Shown here: positions 17,442-26,925 of the stretch, piece by piece | Position numbering within the stretch: position 1 is the stretch's first letter | Layout: each line of letters starts with the position of its first letter | Origin: Actinosynnema pretiosum | Lineage (GTDB): Bacteria; Actinomycetota; Actinomycetes; Mycobacteriales; Pseudonocardiaceae | DNA: 64,000 nucleotides | Direction: 5' to 3' | Assembly (NCBI RefSeq): GCF_024171695.1 | Contig: NZ_JAMTCF010000009.1 | Location: 62,001-126,000 of the forward strand | The notes under the pieces: model-generated | Databases searched by the model: none | What the model was told of the DNA's origin: nothing | The model's input: the letters and a program-made list of their open reading frames with translations, nothing else | Made by a program: the position numbers and the translations under genes

Positions 17442-18752
17442 TTGTCGTACGTCCTCGGGGTCGACGCGGGCACCACCCGCACCTCGGCCGCCGTCTGCCA
17501 CCTCGGCGGCGCGGGCCGCTCCGAAGCCGAGGTCGTCGGCCTCGGCGGACCGGGCGGTGGCGTCGCCACCTGCCTCCAGCTGACCGCCGACGGCGACTTC
17601 GCCGTCGGCGAGCCGGGCGACCCGCGCTGGACCGCCGCGGACTTCGTCCGCCGGGTCGGCGACGACGTCCCCGTCGTCCTCGGCGCGGACCCGTGCACCC
17701 CCCAGGAGCTCGTCGGGCTGCTCGTCGCCCACGTCGCCCGGCGCGTGGCCGAGCGCGAGGGCGAGCCGCCCGCGCACGTCGTGCTGTCCCACCCGCCGGG
17801 CTGGGGCCCGCACGCCAAGGCCCTGGTCCACGCCGCCCTGCGCGACGCCGGGCTCGCGCGGGTCACCCTGCTCCCGGAACCGCTGGCCGTCGCCGCCGAC
17901 CACGCCGAGAACCACCGGGCCCGCACCGGCCTGCTCGCGGTCCTCGGCGTCGGCAGCCACGCCAGCACCTGCGCCCTGGTCCGCCTCGCCCCGAACGGCG
18001 ATCACGAGCTGCTGGCCTGGTCCGAGGAGGCCGACCGGTGGGCGGGCGCGGACCTGGACGACCTGGTCTTCGCGCACGTCGCCGCCGAGCTCGGCGGCCT
18101 CGACCCGGCGCAGCCGCACCTGCTGCCCGCCGTGGCCAGGCTGCGCCGCGACTGCGAGTCCGCCAAGCGCGTCCTGTCCGGCGTGCCCGTCACGGCCGTG
18201 CCGGTGCACCTGCCGGACGGCCGCGTCGACGTCGAGCTGACCAGGGAGCGCTTCGAGGAGCTGGCGAGGCCCGGCGTGGAGCTGGCCGTGCGCGGCCTGG
18301 AGCGGCTGTGCCGGGGCAGCCGCCCCGACGCGATCGCCCTGGTCGGCGGCACGGCCAGGATGCCGCTGCTGGCCGCCGCCGTCACCGCCGCCGTGCCGGG
18401 CAGGCTCGTGCTGGCCGCCGCCCCCGAGGCCTGCGCGGTCCGGGGAGCCGCCCTCGCGGGCAGGCGGCTGCTGCTCGGCCCGGACACCGGACCCGACCAC
18501 GGCGAGACCTCCGTGCTGCTGCACGGCGACGACCCGTCGCTGCGCTTCCCCGTCGGCCAGCTCGCCTGGGACGACGCGGAGACCGCCGCGCCCCCACCAC
18601 GCCCCCCGGTCGAGATCACCCCGCTCGACCTGCCCACCCCCCTGTCGGTGAAGCGGGTCGTGCGCCGCGGCCTCGCCCCGATCGGCCGCTCCCGCCGAAG
18701 CGGCCGGTCCGCACCCCGACACCGCACCCGAGACGACGAGGACGGCCGTTGA
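17442..18752 (+). CDS. Hsp70-like ATPase without substrate-binding domain
   Basis: A 436-aa protein of the DnaK/Hsp70 actin-fold. Phosphate-1 motif VLGVDAGTTRTSAAV at the start, phosphate-2 region LLAVLGVGSHAST (~residue 165), adenosine motif IALVGGTARMPLLAA (~300). It stops after the ATPase domain and continues only as a basic Pro/Arg tail (KRVVRRGLAPIGRSRRSGR), so there is no peptide-binding domain. Start is TTG 17442, eight bases after GGAGG; an upstream GTG (17421) would include that ribosome site in coding sequence. It overlaps the downstream LuxR gene by four bases (TTGA). Likely a sensory or scaffold ATPase in the ini locus. Confidence 0.8.
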   Translation: MSYVLGVDAGTTRTSAAVCHLGGAGRSEAEVVGLGGPGGGVATCLQLTADGDFAVGEPGDPRWTAADFVRRVGDDVPVVLGADPCTPQELVGLLVAHVARRVAEREGEPPAHVVLSHPPGWGPHAKALVHAALRDAGLARVTLLPEPLAVAADHAENHRARTGLLAVLGVGSHASTCALVRLAPNGDHELLAWSEEADRWAGADLDDLVFAHVAAELGGLDPAQPHLLPAVARLRRDCESAKRVLSGVPVTAVPVHLPDGRVDVELTRERFEELARPGVELAVRGLERLCRGSRPDAIALVGGTARMPLLAAAVTAAVPGRLVLAAAPEACAVRGAALAGRRLLLGPDTGPDHGETSVLLHGDDPSLRFPVGQLAWDDAETAAPPPRPPVEITPLDLPTPLSVKRVVRRGLAPIGRSRRSGRSAPRHRTRDDEDGR

Positions 18753-21127
18753 GCCACCGCATGACGACTCCCCCCAAGCCCGTCCTGGACACCGCGGCGC
18801 GCGCCCTGCTCGACGACATCGCCGCGAACCCCGGCGCGGTCCTGCGCCTCGGCGTGCTCGCGCCAGGCGGGCACGGGAAGACCACCCTGCTGCGCGAGGT
18901 CGAGCGGGCCTTCGCGCAGAACGGCGCCGACGCCACCGTCGTGGACGACGCGCACCTGCTCGGCGACGACGAGCTGCGCGCCCTGCGCGCCCAGGTCGAG
19001 CGCGGCGACACCTCCACCGTGGTCGCCTACCGGCCGTGGCCGCGCTCCCGCGCCCTGGCCGCGCTCGCCGAGTCCCTCGGCCGCGCCCGCCCCGCCCACC
19101 GGCCCGCCCCGCTCACCCGCGAGCAGGTCAAGCACGCCCTGCCCCCGGCCACCGGCCGCGCCCTGGTCGACTTCGTCCACCAGCAGACCGGCGGCGTGCC
19201 CCGCTTCGTGGCCAGGCTCTCCGGCCTGACCTCGCCGGAGCTGACCCCGGACGTCATCGCCTCCTTCCGCGCCGACCTGGACTGGCTCGACCCGGACGCC
19301 CAGAAGTTCCTGCTCGCCGCCGAGGCAGGCGCCGCCCTGCGCCTGGACCTGCTCCAGTCGCTGCTCGGCGGGGACGCCGACCGGGTCGCCGACGTGATCG
19401 ACGCCGTCCGCGCCACCGGCCTGCTCGCCCCCGGCGGAACCCTGCTCCCGGTCGCCCGCACCGCCGTCGCCACGCTCAGCCGCACCGACCGGCGCATCGC
19501 CGTGCGCCGCGCCCTCGCCGAGACCCAGCTGCGCGCGGGCGGCCCCGTCCTGGACCTGGTGCGACCGCTGCTCACCGCCCCCGGCCCCGAGCTGTCCGAG
19601 CTGTTCACGGCCGCCGCCGCCGAGGCGCTGCCCAGCGACCCGGCGCTCGCCGCCCGGCTGCTCGCCGCCATCGGCACCCCCACCCCCGAGGTCGCCGTCC
19701 GGCACGCCACCGCCTCCGCCATGGCGGGCGACCTGGACTCCGCGCTGCGCCTGGCCGACCGGGTCGTCGCGGGCGGCGACCAGACCCACCGGGGCGCCGC
19801 CGCCGAGGTCGCCGCCATCGCGCTCGCCCACCGGGGCCAGCTCGCCCGCAGCACCGAGCTGCACCGCTGGTCGCCCAGCGCCACCTCCACCGCGTTCGCC
19901 CACATCGGCCAGATCGGCGTCGGCGTCCTCCCGGTCGCGCCGCTGCCGCCCGCCCCGCCCACCCTGCTCGGCGGGGCCGCCTCGCTGATGGCGCACGGCG
20001 TCCTGGAATCGGTCACCGGCAGCCCGACCACCGCGCTGTCCACCCTGGTCAGGGCAGCCGGACTGCTCGAACCGGCCGGTGCGGGCGTCCTGCTGCCCGA
20101 CTCGCCCGCCGCCCTCGCCGCGCTGGTCGCGCTGCACAGCGGCGAGCCCGTGGTCGCCGAGTCCGCGCTCGACCGCGCCGTCGCCACCGGCCTCGGCGGC
20201 TCGCTGATGGCCGTGCGGCACCGGCTGCTGCGCGCCTGGATCGCCATGGGCCGGGGCAACCTGGAGCGCGCCCGCGAGACGATCACCGCCCTGCGCAGGG
20301 CGAACCGGCCCCTCGAACCCCGCGACTGGATCTTCGCGGTGGCGCTGGAGATCGGCGTCGCCCGCCGCAACAGCGACCTGCCCACCCTCAAGCGCACCTG
20401 GGAGCAGGCCTGCGAGGCGGTGCTGCGCCACCCCGTCGACCTGTACACGTTCCTGCCGCTGGGCGAGTTCGCCGCCGCCGCCGCGAGGCTGCGCGACCAG
20501 CACCGCCTCGCCCCGCACCTGGCCGCCGCCGAGGAGCTGCTGAGCGGCCTCGGGAACCCCGCGCTGTGGGCGGTGCCGCTGCACTGGAGCGGCCTGCACG
20601 CCGCCGTCATCGCCGAGGAGATCCCGGCCGCCGAGGAGCACGCCGCCGCGCTCGCCGCCCACCGCGACTCGGGCCGCTACTGCGCGATCGTCTCCCGCGC
20701 CGCCGAGAGCTGGCTCGACGTGCTCGCGGGCAAGGTCGACCCCGACCAGGTCGAGGAGGCCGCGCGCGGCCTGCACGCGGCGGGCCAGTGGTGGGACGCC
20801 GCCCGCCTCGCGGGCCAGGCCGCCATCCGCACCTCCGACCGGCAGGCCATGGTCCGGCTGCTCGACTGCGCGCGGCTGCTCCAGGGCAGGCCGCTGGGTG
20901 GCCGCAAGCCCGCGCTGCCCGAGGCGGGCCAGGAGACCGGCAAGCTCAGCGACCGCGAGCGCGAGGTGGCCGAGCTGGTGGTCGGCGGGCTCACCTACAA
21001 GCAGGTCGGCGACCGGCTGTTCATCTCCGCCAAGACCGTCGAGCACCACGTGGCCCGGATCAGGCAGCGCCTCGGCTGCACCAGCCGCGCCGAGCTGCTC
21101 GACCAGCTCCGCCAGATCGTCGGCTGA
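18749..21127 (+). CDS. large LuxR-family ATPase regulator (IniR-like position)
   Basis: A 792-aa protein. An ATPase domain holds the Walker A APGGHGKTTLL (~residue 35) and a Walker B-like TVVDDAHLL (~62). A long helical, TPR-like middle region follows, then a C-terminal LuxR helix-turn-helix (KLSDREREVAELVVGG and KTVEHHVARIRQRL). This is the LAL/MalT architecture. TTG 18749 overlaps the Hsp70 stop and sits after GAGGAC; ATG 18761 is the alternative. In mycobacteria a LuxR-type activator (IniR) sits next to iniBAC, so this is the likely activator of the divergent ini-like operon. Confidence 0.82.
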   Translation: MSHRMTTPPKPVLDTAARALLDDIAANPGAVLRLGVLAPGGHGKTTLLREVERAFAQNGADATVVDDAHLLGDDELRALRAQVERGDTSTVVAYRPWPRSRALAALAESLGRARPAHRPAPLTREQVKHALPPATGRALVDFVHQQTGGVPRFVARLSGLTSPELTPDVIASFRADLDWLDPDAQKFLLAAEAGAALRLDLLQSLLGGDADRVADVIDAVRATGLLAPGGTLLPVARTAVATLSRTDRRIAVRRALAETQLRAGGPVLDLVRPLLTAPGPELSELFTAAAAEALPSDPALAARLLAAIGTPTPEVAVRHATASAMAGDLDSALRLADRVVAGGDQTHRGAAAEVAAIALAHRGQLARSTELHRWSPSATSTAFAHIGQIGVGVLPVAPLPPAPPTLLGGAASLMAHGVLESVTGSPTTALSTLVRAAGLLEPAGAGVLLPDSPAALAALVALHSGEPVVAESALDRAVATGLGGSLMAVRHRLLRAWIAMGRGNLERARETITALRRANRPLEPRDWIFAVALEIGVARRNSDLPTLKRTWEQACEAVLRHPVDLYTFLPLGEFAAAAARLRDQHRLAPHLAAAEELLSGLGNPALWAVPLHWSGLHAAVIAEEIPAAEEHAAALAAHRDSGRYCAIVSRAAESWLDVLAGKVDPDQVEEAARGLHAAGQWWDAARLAGQAAIRTSDRQAMVRLLDCARLLQGRPLGGRKPALPEAGQETGKLSDREREVAELVVGGLTYKQVGDRLFISAKTVEHHVARIRQRLGCTSRAELLDQLRQIVG

Positions 21128-21131
21128 GCAC

Positions 21132-21269
21132 GCGCGGGCCTTCCCCGAGGCCCGCGCCCCGAGCCGGTCGGCCCGCGTGCGAGCGGGCCGACCACCGGCG
21201 CGGACGGGTCCGTCCCCCGTCCGCGCCACCGGCGCGGCGGAACCCCCTGACCTGCGACCAGGGGGTTCC
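21132..21269. other. cluster of four perfect hairpins between convergent genes
   Basis: Four consecutive perfect stems: GCGCGGGCC/GGCCCGCGC (21132-21140, 21149-21157); GTCGGCCCGC/GCGGGCCGAC (21167-21176, 21183-21192); GGCGCGGACGGG/CCCGTCCGCGCC (21197-21208, 21216-21227); GGAACCCCCTG/CAGGGGGTTCC (21239-21249, 21259-21269). They follow the LuxR stop directly and end 24 bp before the convergent DUF2165 stop. The last one looks like a bidirectional terminator. Confidence 0.75.
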
Positions 21270-21292
21270 GCCGCGACCGCGACGCCACCGGG

Positions 21293-21829
21293 TCAGCCCG
21301 CGCGCTCCACGTCGGCCACCACCCGCTCCGCCACCGGCTCGCCCCGCCCGGCCAGGTGCACCAGCACCAGCCCGAACCCCGCGATCACCACGTTCTGCAG
21401 CGCCGGGGTCAACCCGTTCCACTGCTTCGACTGCCACATCAGGAACCACTCGCCGCCGATCACGATGAACCCCAGGCCGAACAGCAGCACCTGCATCCCG
21501 AACCCGGTCCCGGACAGCAGCGACCCCAACCGCGACCGGCCCGCCAGCCACGACCCCAGCCCCGCCAGCAGCACCACCGCCGTCAGCGCCTCCCAGGCGA
21601 TGATCAGCACGTACGCGGCCGTCACCAGCGCCGGGCTCGTGATCGCCCGCCACGCCGCGCTCGGCGCGCCGAACGTGGTGTCCATCGCGAACACGTGCTG
21701 CACGAACGCGTGGTTGGACCCGTAGTCGGTGACGTTGTTGAACGCCACCAGTGCCATGTAGACGCCGGCGACCGCGGTGAGCACCACGACCGCCGCGCGG
21801 GGTCCCCCGACCCGTGCCAGGAAGCGCAT
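21293..21829 (-). CDS. DUF2165 family membrane protein
   Basis: A 178-aa integral membrane protein with four hydrophobic helices, ~residues 10-30, 63-92, 105-125 and 140-160, and the DUF2165 features NNVTDYGSNHAFVQHVFAMD in the first loop and WFLMWQSKQWNG late. The family is small (about 160-180 aa) and has no known function. ATG 21829 (MRFLARVGGPRA) is a clean start. Monocistronic, convergent with the LuxR gene and followed by the hairpin cluster. Confidence 0.85.
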   Translation of the reverse strand: MRFLARVGGPRAAVVVLTAVAGVYMALVAFNNVTDYGSNHAFVQHVFAMDTTFGAPSAAWRAITSPALVTAAYVLIIAWEALTAVVLLAGLGSWLAGRSRLGSLLSGTGFGMQVLLFGLGFIVIGGEWFLMWQSKQWNGLTPALQNVVIAGFGLVLVHLAGRGEPVAERVVADVERAG

Positions 21830-21953
21830 GACTGCTGAACCTAGTCACCGCGCGGCGGAAGTCCACGGGCCCGCGAACGATCACCCGGATGGCCGCGCCG
21901 ACTGCTTCGGGTGCCCGATCCGCCTGCCGGTCAGCGCCCCCCGACCGCCGCGC

Positions 21954-24900
21954 CTACCTGCACGGAGGCGCGTAGTCCAGCTGCGGGACGTGCTCCCGCC
22001 AGGCGTCCTCGGTCAGCACCCCGCCGGTCCGCGCGCAGATCCGCCGACGGGCCCAGTCCGCGTCCAGGTGCCACAGCCGCACCGTGCCGTCGGCCGAGCT
22101 GGTCGCCACCACCGACCCGTCCGGGCTCACCGACACGTCCCGCAGCGCGGAGTCGTGCCCGACCACGCCCTCCCCGATCGGCCCGGCCAGCGCGGGCGCC
22201 GAGGTGTCCCACAGCCGCAGCCGCGCGTCCTCGCCGCCGCTGGCCAGCGTGCGCCCGTCCGGGGTGAACGCCACCGCCACCACCGCCTCCTCGTGCCCGG
22301 CCAGCGGCTGCCCCAGCGCCTTCGGCGCGATCGGGTCCGAGAAGTCCCACAGCCGCACGAGCTTGTCGTCGCCCGCCGTCGCCAGCACCCGCCCGTCCGG
22401 GGACAGCGCGCCCGCCCGCACCGGGCCGTCGTGGCCGGGGAAGCGGCCCACCGCCCTCGGGGCCTGCGGGTCGGCCACGTCCCACACCCGCAGGGTGCTG
22501 TCGGCGCTGCCGGTCACCAGGAACCGGCCGTCCGGGGTGAGCAGCGCGAAGTTCACGTACCCGTCGTGCAGGTCCAGCGGCCCGCCCAGCGGCCTCGGGT
22601 GCTCCCGGTCGGCCAGGTCCCACAGCCGGACCGACTCGTCCTCGTGCCCCGTGACCAGCAGGTTCCCGCGCAGCGCCAGCGGCGAGCTGAACCGGGTGCC
22701 CAGCGGCAGCGGCTCGCCGATCCGCTCCGGCTCCCCGCCCGGCCGCACGTCCCACAGCAGCACCGACCACGGGCTCGCCGTCACCATCGTGCGGCCGTCC
22801 TCGCTCAGCACCACCGCCCGCACCGGCTCGTCCGCGTCCCGCCGGTCGCCGATCGGGGTCGGCGCGTCCTGGCCGCCGGGACCGGCCAGGTCCCACGCCC
22901 GCACCGTGCCGTCCTCGCTGCCGGTCAGCAGCGCGCGCCCGTCCGGGGTGAAGCGGGGGCCGACCGTGCGCGCCGCGTGCCCGACCAGCACCGTCGACGG
23001 CAGCGACCACAGCCGCACCACCGGGTCCAGGCTGCCGGTGGCCAGCGCCCGGCCGTCCGGGGCGAACCCGACCGCGAACACCGTGCCGCTGCGCCCCGTC
23101 AGCGGCTTGCCCAGCGGCTGGACCCGCGCCGGGTCGGTCACGTTCCACAGCCGCGCCGTGCTGTCCGCCGCGCCGGAGGCCAGCACCCGGCCGTCCGGGG
23201 AGAACGCGACCGACCACACCGGGGCCAGGTGCAGCGCCAGCGGCCTGCCGCGCACCGAGGGCGCGGCCGGGTCGGACACGTCCCACAGCCGGATGGTGCG
23301 GTCCTCGCTGCCCGCCGCCAGGGTGCGGCCGTCCGGGGCGAACGCGACCGAGTGCACCGTGCTGTCGAACCCGTCCAGCGGCGCCCCGACCTGCCTCGGC
23401 GCGCGCGGGTCGGTCACGTCCCACAGCCGCACGGTCGCGTCGTCCGAGCCGGAGGCCAGCAGCCCGCCGGTGCGGGAGAACGCCACCGTGCGCACCTGCT
23501 GCCCGTGCCCGGCCAGCTCCGCGAGCCGCTTCGGCGCGCGCGGGTCGGTCACGTCCCACAGCCGCACCACGCGGTCGGCGTGCGCGGACGCCAGGGTGCG
23601 GCCGTCCGGGGAGAACGCCACCAGGTAGACGGTGTCCTTGCCGGGGGCCACCGAGGTGCTCAGCGGCTTCGGGCGCTCCCGGTCGGTCACGTCCCACAGC
23701 CGCACCGCGCCGTCCTTGCCCGCCGACGCGAGCGTGCGGCCGTCCGGGGAGAACACGGCGGAGCTGACCCAGTCGTCGTGCCCGGTCAGCGGCAGGCCGA
23801 GGGGCTTCGGCGCGGACCGGTCGGTGACGTCCCACAGCCGCACGGTGCGGTCGTAGCTGGCGGTGGCCAGGGTGCGGCCGTCCGGGGAGAACGTGGTCAG
23901 GTACACCGCGCCGGTGTGCCCGGTCAGCGGGGTGGCCAGCGGCGCGCCGCCGGACGAGATCAGCCGGGTGCCCAGGTCGGGCGCGGCGGGCCGCATCCCG
24001 CGCGCGACCAGCGCCAGCTGCGCGGACAGCGACGGGTCGCGGTCGAGCAGCTTGTCCGCCTCGGCCACGACCTGCCGGAACACCGCGTCGTCGCGCTGGC
24101 GCACCGCCACCACGGCCGCGACCCCGGCGATCAGCGCCAGCACCACCACCAGCGCGGCCCCGCCGCGCAGCGCCCACACCGCCCGCCGGTGGTGCTGGCC
24201 GGACACCGCCAGGAAGTCCCCGGTCGCGCCGGTCGGGCCCGCGCCGTCCGCCCGGTGCCTGGCCGCCCAGTGCCTGGCCGCCTCCAGCCGCGCGCCCCGG
24301 TACAGCAGCGAGGAGTCCCGCCCCTGCTCGGCCCAGGCCGCCGCGTCCTCCTCCAGCCGCTGCCGCAGCAGCTCGCCCTCCCGGTCCTGGTCGATCCAGC
24401 CGCGCAGCCTCGGCCACGCCTGGATCAGCGCCTCGTGGGTGATCTCCACCGAACCGGCGTCGAGGGTGATCAGCCGGGCGCGGGCCAGCACCTCGAGGGC
24501 CTCCTCGGCGGCGGCCGGGTCGCCCGCCTGGCCCACCAGCTCCTGCCGGGTGGAGCGGCGCCGGGTGTCCTGGGTGTCCGCGCCGATCCGCACCAGGCGC
24601 AGCAGCAGCGGGCGCGCGGCGGCCTGCGCGGCCGGGGCCAGGTCGGACCAGGCGCGCTCGGCCGTCGCGGCCACCGCGCCCTGGATGCCGCCCGCCGCCC
24701 GGTAGCCGGCGGTGGTCAGCCTGCCCGCCTGCCTGCGCTGCCAGGTCGCCAGCAGGGCGTGCGAGAGCAGCGGCAGGGCGCCCGCGTCGTACGCGCCCCG
24801 CGCGCCGCGCACCGGCGTCCGACCGGCCCGCACGCCCAGGTCGCGCAGCACCAGCTCGACCAGGCCCGCCTCCAGCTGGAGCCCGGCCGCGCGCGCGGGC

Positions 24901-26000
24901 CTGGCCACCGCCTCGCGCAGCTCGGCCGAGGTCATCGGCCCCAGGACCATCTGCCGCTCCTGGAGCGCGTCGGCCAGCTCCGGGATCGCCAGGCAGCGCC
25001 CGTAGAAGTCGGCGCGCACGCCCAGCACGACCAGCGCGGGCGCGTGCCCGCCCGGCCGCTCCGGGGTGCAGGCCGCCGCGAGCGCCTGGACGAACAGCTG
25101 GACCTGCGCGTCGTCGCCGCAGAGGGTGAAGGCCTCCTCGAACTGGTCGACCACCAGCACCAGGCGGTCACCGCCCCGTGCGCGCGCGTGCTCGGCGACG
25201 GCGGCCCTGACCCGTTCCGCGAAGTCGATCACGCCCAGCGACCTCGGGCCTGCGCCCCCTGCGGCCGGGGCGTCCTCGGGGAGCCCGCCGGGCGGTGCGG
25301 CGGACAGCGCGTCGGCCAGTTCGGGAACGCGCTCGACGAGTTCGGCGAGCGGTTTCGCACCCGGAGTCATCACGGCCGACGGCCACCGCGCGGAGCCGGG
25401 GTCGGCTAACGCCCCCTCGCGGATGGAAGGAATGAGACCGGCGCGCACGAGCGAGGATTTCCCCGCGCCCGACGCGCCGACCAGGACAATGATTCCGCCG
25501 CATTCCGTGGAATTGTCCAGCCGGGTCACGAGCGCGGCCGTGCTGCGCTCCCTGCCGAAGAACCAGGAGGAATCCTCGGACTGGAAAGCGGCCAATCCCC
25601 GGTAGGGGCACACGCCGCTTTCCTCGGGCATTTCCACCGGTGCGCTCTCGACCGCCGCGACGGGGCTCGCGAGCGCCTGCTCCCACAGCTCGCGCCAGGC
25701 CGCGAGGTCGTGCAGCTCGGGGATCGGCGGGGTCGGCCGCTGCTTGCGGGCTTCACCGATGAGCACCTCCAGCACTACCGAGAGTGCCGAGAACCGGGCC
25801 GGGACGTTGCGCCCCCGGCGCCAGTCGCTGACCCGCTGCGCCGTCACCTTGACCGGTCTGCCCTGCTCGTCGACCCGGCGCGACCTGGCCACCGAGGCGG
25901 TCACCCGCTTGAGCGGGGGGTCGCCCGCCTCCGCGTAGAGCAGCGCGAAGCGTTCGGCGAAAGCGGTGCGCGGACCCGAACCGTGACCGTTCCCCACCAT
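21954..26000 (-). CDS. nSTAND NTPase with N-terminal HTH, TM helix and 14 WD40 repeats
   Basis: A 1348-aa protein. Residues 1-~85 form a DNA-binding-like domain (VTAQRVSDWRRGRNVPARFS). CPYRGLAAFQSEDSSWFFGRE at ~130 opens an nSTAND1 NTPase with Walker A GASGAGKSSLV and Walker B LVLVVDQFEEAF. A single hydrophobic helix (~GGAALVVVLALIAGVAAVVAV) precedes fourteen WD40 repeats ending in variants of LRLWDV, enough for two seven-bladed propellers. The C-terminus has a short Cys-containing tail. Starts at ATG 26000. STAND proteins are signal-activated switches; WD40 repeats are sensor or scaffold modules. Trigger and output unknown. Stands alone with a 900-bp empty region upstream. Confidence 0.88.
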   Translation of the reverse strand: MVGNGHGSGPRTAFAERFALLYAEAGDPPLKRVTASVARSRRVDEQGRPVKVTAQRVSDWRRGRNVPARFSALSVVLEVLIGEARKQRPTPPIPELHDLAAWRELWEQALASPVAAVESAPVEMPEESGVCPYRGLAAFQSEDSSWFFGRERSTAALVTRLDNSTECGGIIVLVGASGAGKSSLVRAGLIPSIREGALADPGSARWPSAVMTPGAKPLAELVERVPELADALSAAPPGGLPEDAPAAGGAGPRSLGVIDFAERVRAAVAEHARARGGDRLVLVVDQFEEAFTLCGDDAQVQLFVQALAAACTPERPGGHAPALVVLGVRADFYGRCLAIPELADALQERQMVLGPMTSAELREAVARPARAAGLQLEAGLVELVLRDLGVRAGRTPVRGARGAYDAGALPLLSHALLATWQRRQAGRLTTAGYRAAGGIQGAVAATAERAWSDLAPAAQAAARPLLLRLVRIGADTQDTRRRSTRQELVGQAGDPAAAEEALEVLARARLITLDAGSVEITHEALIQAWPRLRGWIDQDREGELLRQRLEEDAAAWAEQGRDSSLLYRGARLEAARHWAARHRADGAGPTGATGDFLAVSGQHHRRAVWALRGGAALVVVLALIAGVAAVVAVRQRDDAVFRQVVAEADKLLDRDPSLSAQLALVARGMRPAAPDLGTRLISSGGAPLATPLTGHTGAVYLTTFSPDGRTLATASYDRTVRLWDVTDRSAPKPLGLPLTGHDDWVSSAVFSPDGRTLASAGKDGAVRLWDVTDRERPKPLSTSVAPGKDTVYLVAFSPDGRTLASAHADRVVRLWDVTDPRAPKRLAELAGHGQQVRTVAFSRTGGLLASGSDDATVRLWDVTDPRAPRQVGAPLDGFDSTVHSVAFAPDGRTLAAGSEDRTIRLWDVSDPAAPSVRGRPLALHLAPVWSVAFSPDGRVLASGAADSTARLWNVTDPARVQPLGKPLTGRSGTVFAVGFAPDGRALATGSLDPVVRLWSLPSTVLVGHAARTVGPRFTPDGRALLTGSEDGTVRAWDLAGPGGQDAPTPIGDRRDADEPVRAVVLSEDGRTMVTASPWSVLLWDVRPGGEPERIGEPLPLGTRFSSPLALRGNLLVTGHEDESVRLWDLADREHPRPLGGPLDLHDGYVNFALLTPDGRFLVTGSADSTLRVWDVADPQAPRAVGRFPGHDGPVRAGALSPDGRVLATAGDDKLVRLWDFSDPIAPKALGQPLAGHEEAVVAVAFTPDGRTLASGGEDARLRLWDTSAPALAGPIGEGVVGHDSALRDVSVSPDGSVVATSSADGTVRLWHLDADWARRRICARTGGVLTEDAWREHVPQLDYAPPCR

Positions 26001-26925
26001 CCGCTGAGCGCCCTCCCCCGGTGCCGGTTTCCGGTCCGGAAAAACCGGATCGCGGTGTGAACAGGGCTTTTGCCCGCCTTCGGCGGCCCGCCCGTTCCAC
26101 CTTAACGACCGGGGGTGCCAGGGTGCTCCCAGGCGTTGCGCCGACGCCGACCGGAAGTGCGGCGGGGCCGGGTGCGGTGGTTTACCCGGAGACAGCCGAA
26201 CCGGGTGCGGGCCATTCACCGCTGAGGAGTCCTGGGGGTCTTCTCAGCGAGGCTGAAAGGTCAGCGAACCGGGGAAGACCGCGTGGGGAGCGACTCGACC
26301 GTACGGGGAACGAGGGGTGTGAGCCGGACCAGTGCCGGTCACTGCCCGTGACGGTCGCCAGGGGTCGTGCCAGCCCGGTCGCACACCGGTCGGAAGGGCG
26401 GGGCGCCCACCGCCCCGCACCCCGCGCGAGCGGGGGTCGGAGCGCAACGCCGGAACAACGTTCCGGAGCGGGTCCGCGGTTTGCGCACAACGGCGTGCCC
26501 AAGCCGCGACCGCTTTGTTCGATGTCGTTTTTCCGCCAGAGTTCGGGCACCCGGTTCCGAGCCCGCCGAGCGGTGCCCGAGGCCGTGCAAGAGGACGCAG
26601 TGGAGCACAACCGGTCGATGTCACCAGACCACCTGGCTAACCGCGGTCGGCACTTCACCGGACCACACCCCCGCACCCATTGCGGGGCGCCTTCCACACC
26701 CCCGACCGCACCGGTCCCGAACGGCGGGGCAAACGACCGGACACCCCGGTTCCGCACCCGCGGCGAACCGGCGGACGACCACTCCGCGCGGTCGCGGGAA
26801 CCACTGGGCGCCCCCACCGAACCGGGGCCGCGCGGGGTCGGGTCGAGCGGGCGAGGGTCGAACGGGCGTGGGTCGAACGGGCGGGAACGGGCGCCGGGAC
26901 GCAGGGCGCGGGGGAGGGGGCCGAG
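26001..26925. other. long gene-free region
   Basis: About 925 bp between the divergent nSTAND gene and the AlkA-like frame. Frames here read as Arg/Pro/Gly-rich shadows. AT-richer patches occur around 26040-26060 and 26520-26550, but no convincing promoter, RNA or gene is seen. Confidence 0.4.
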
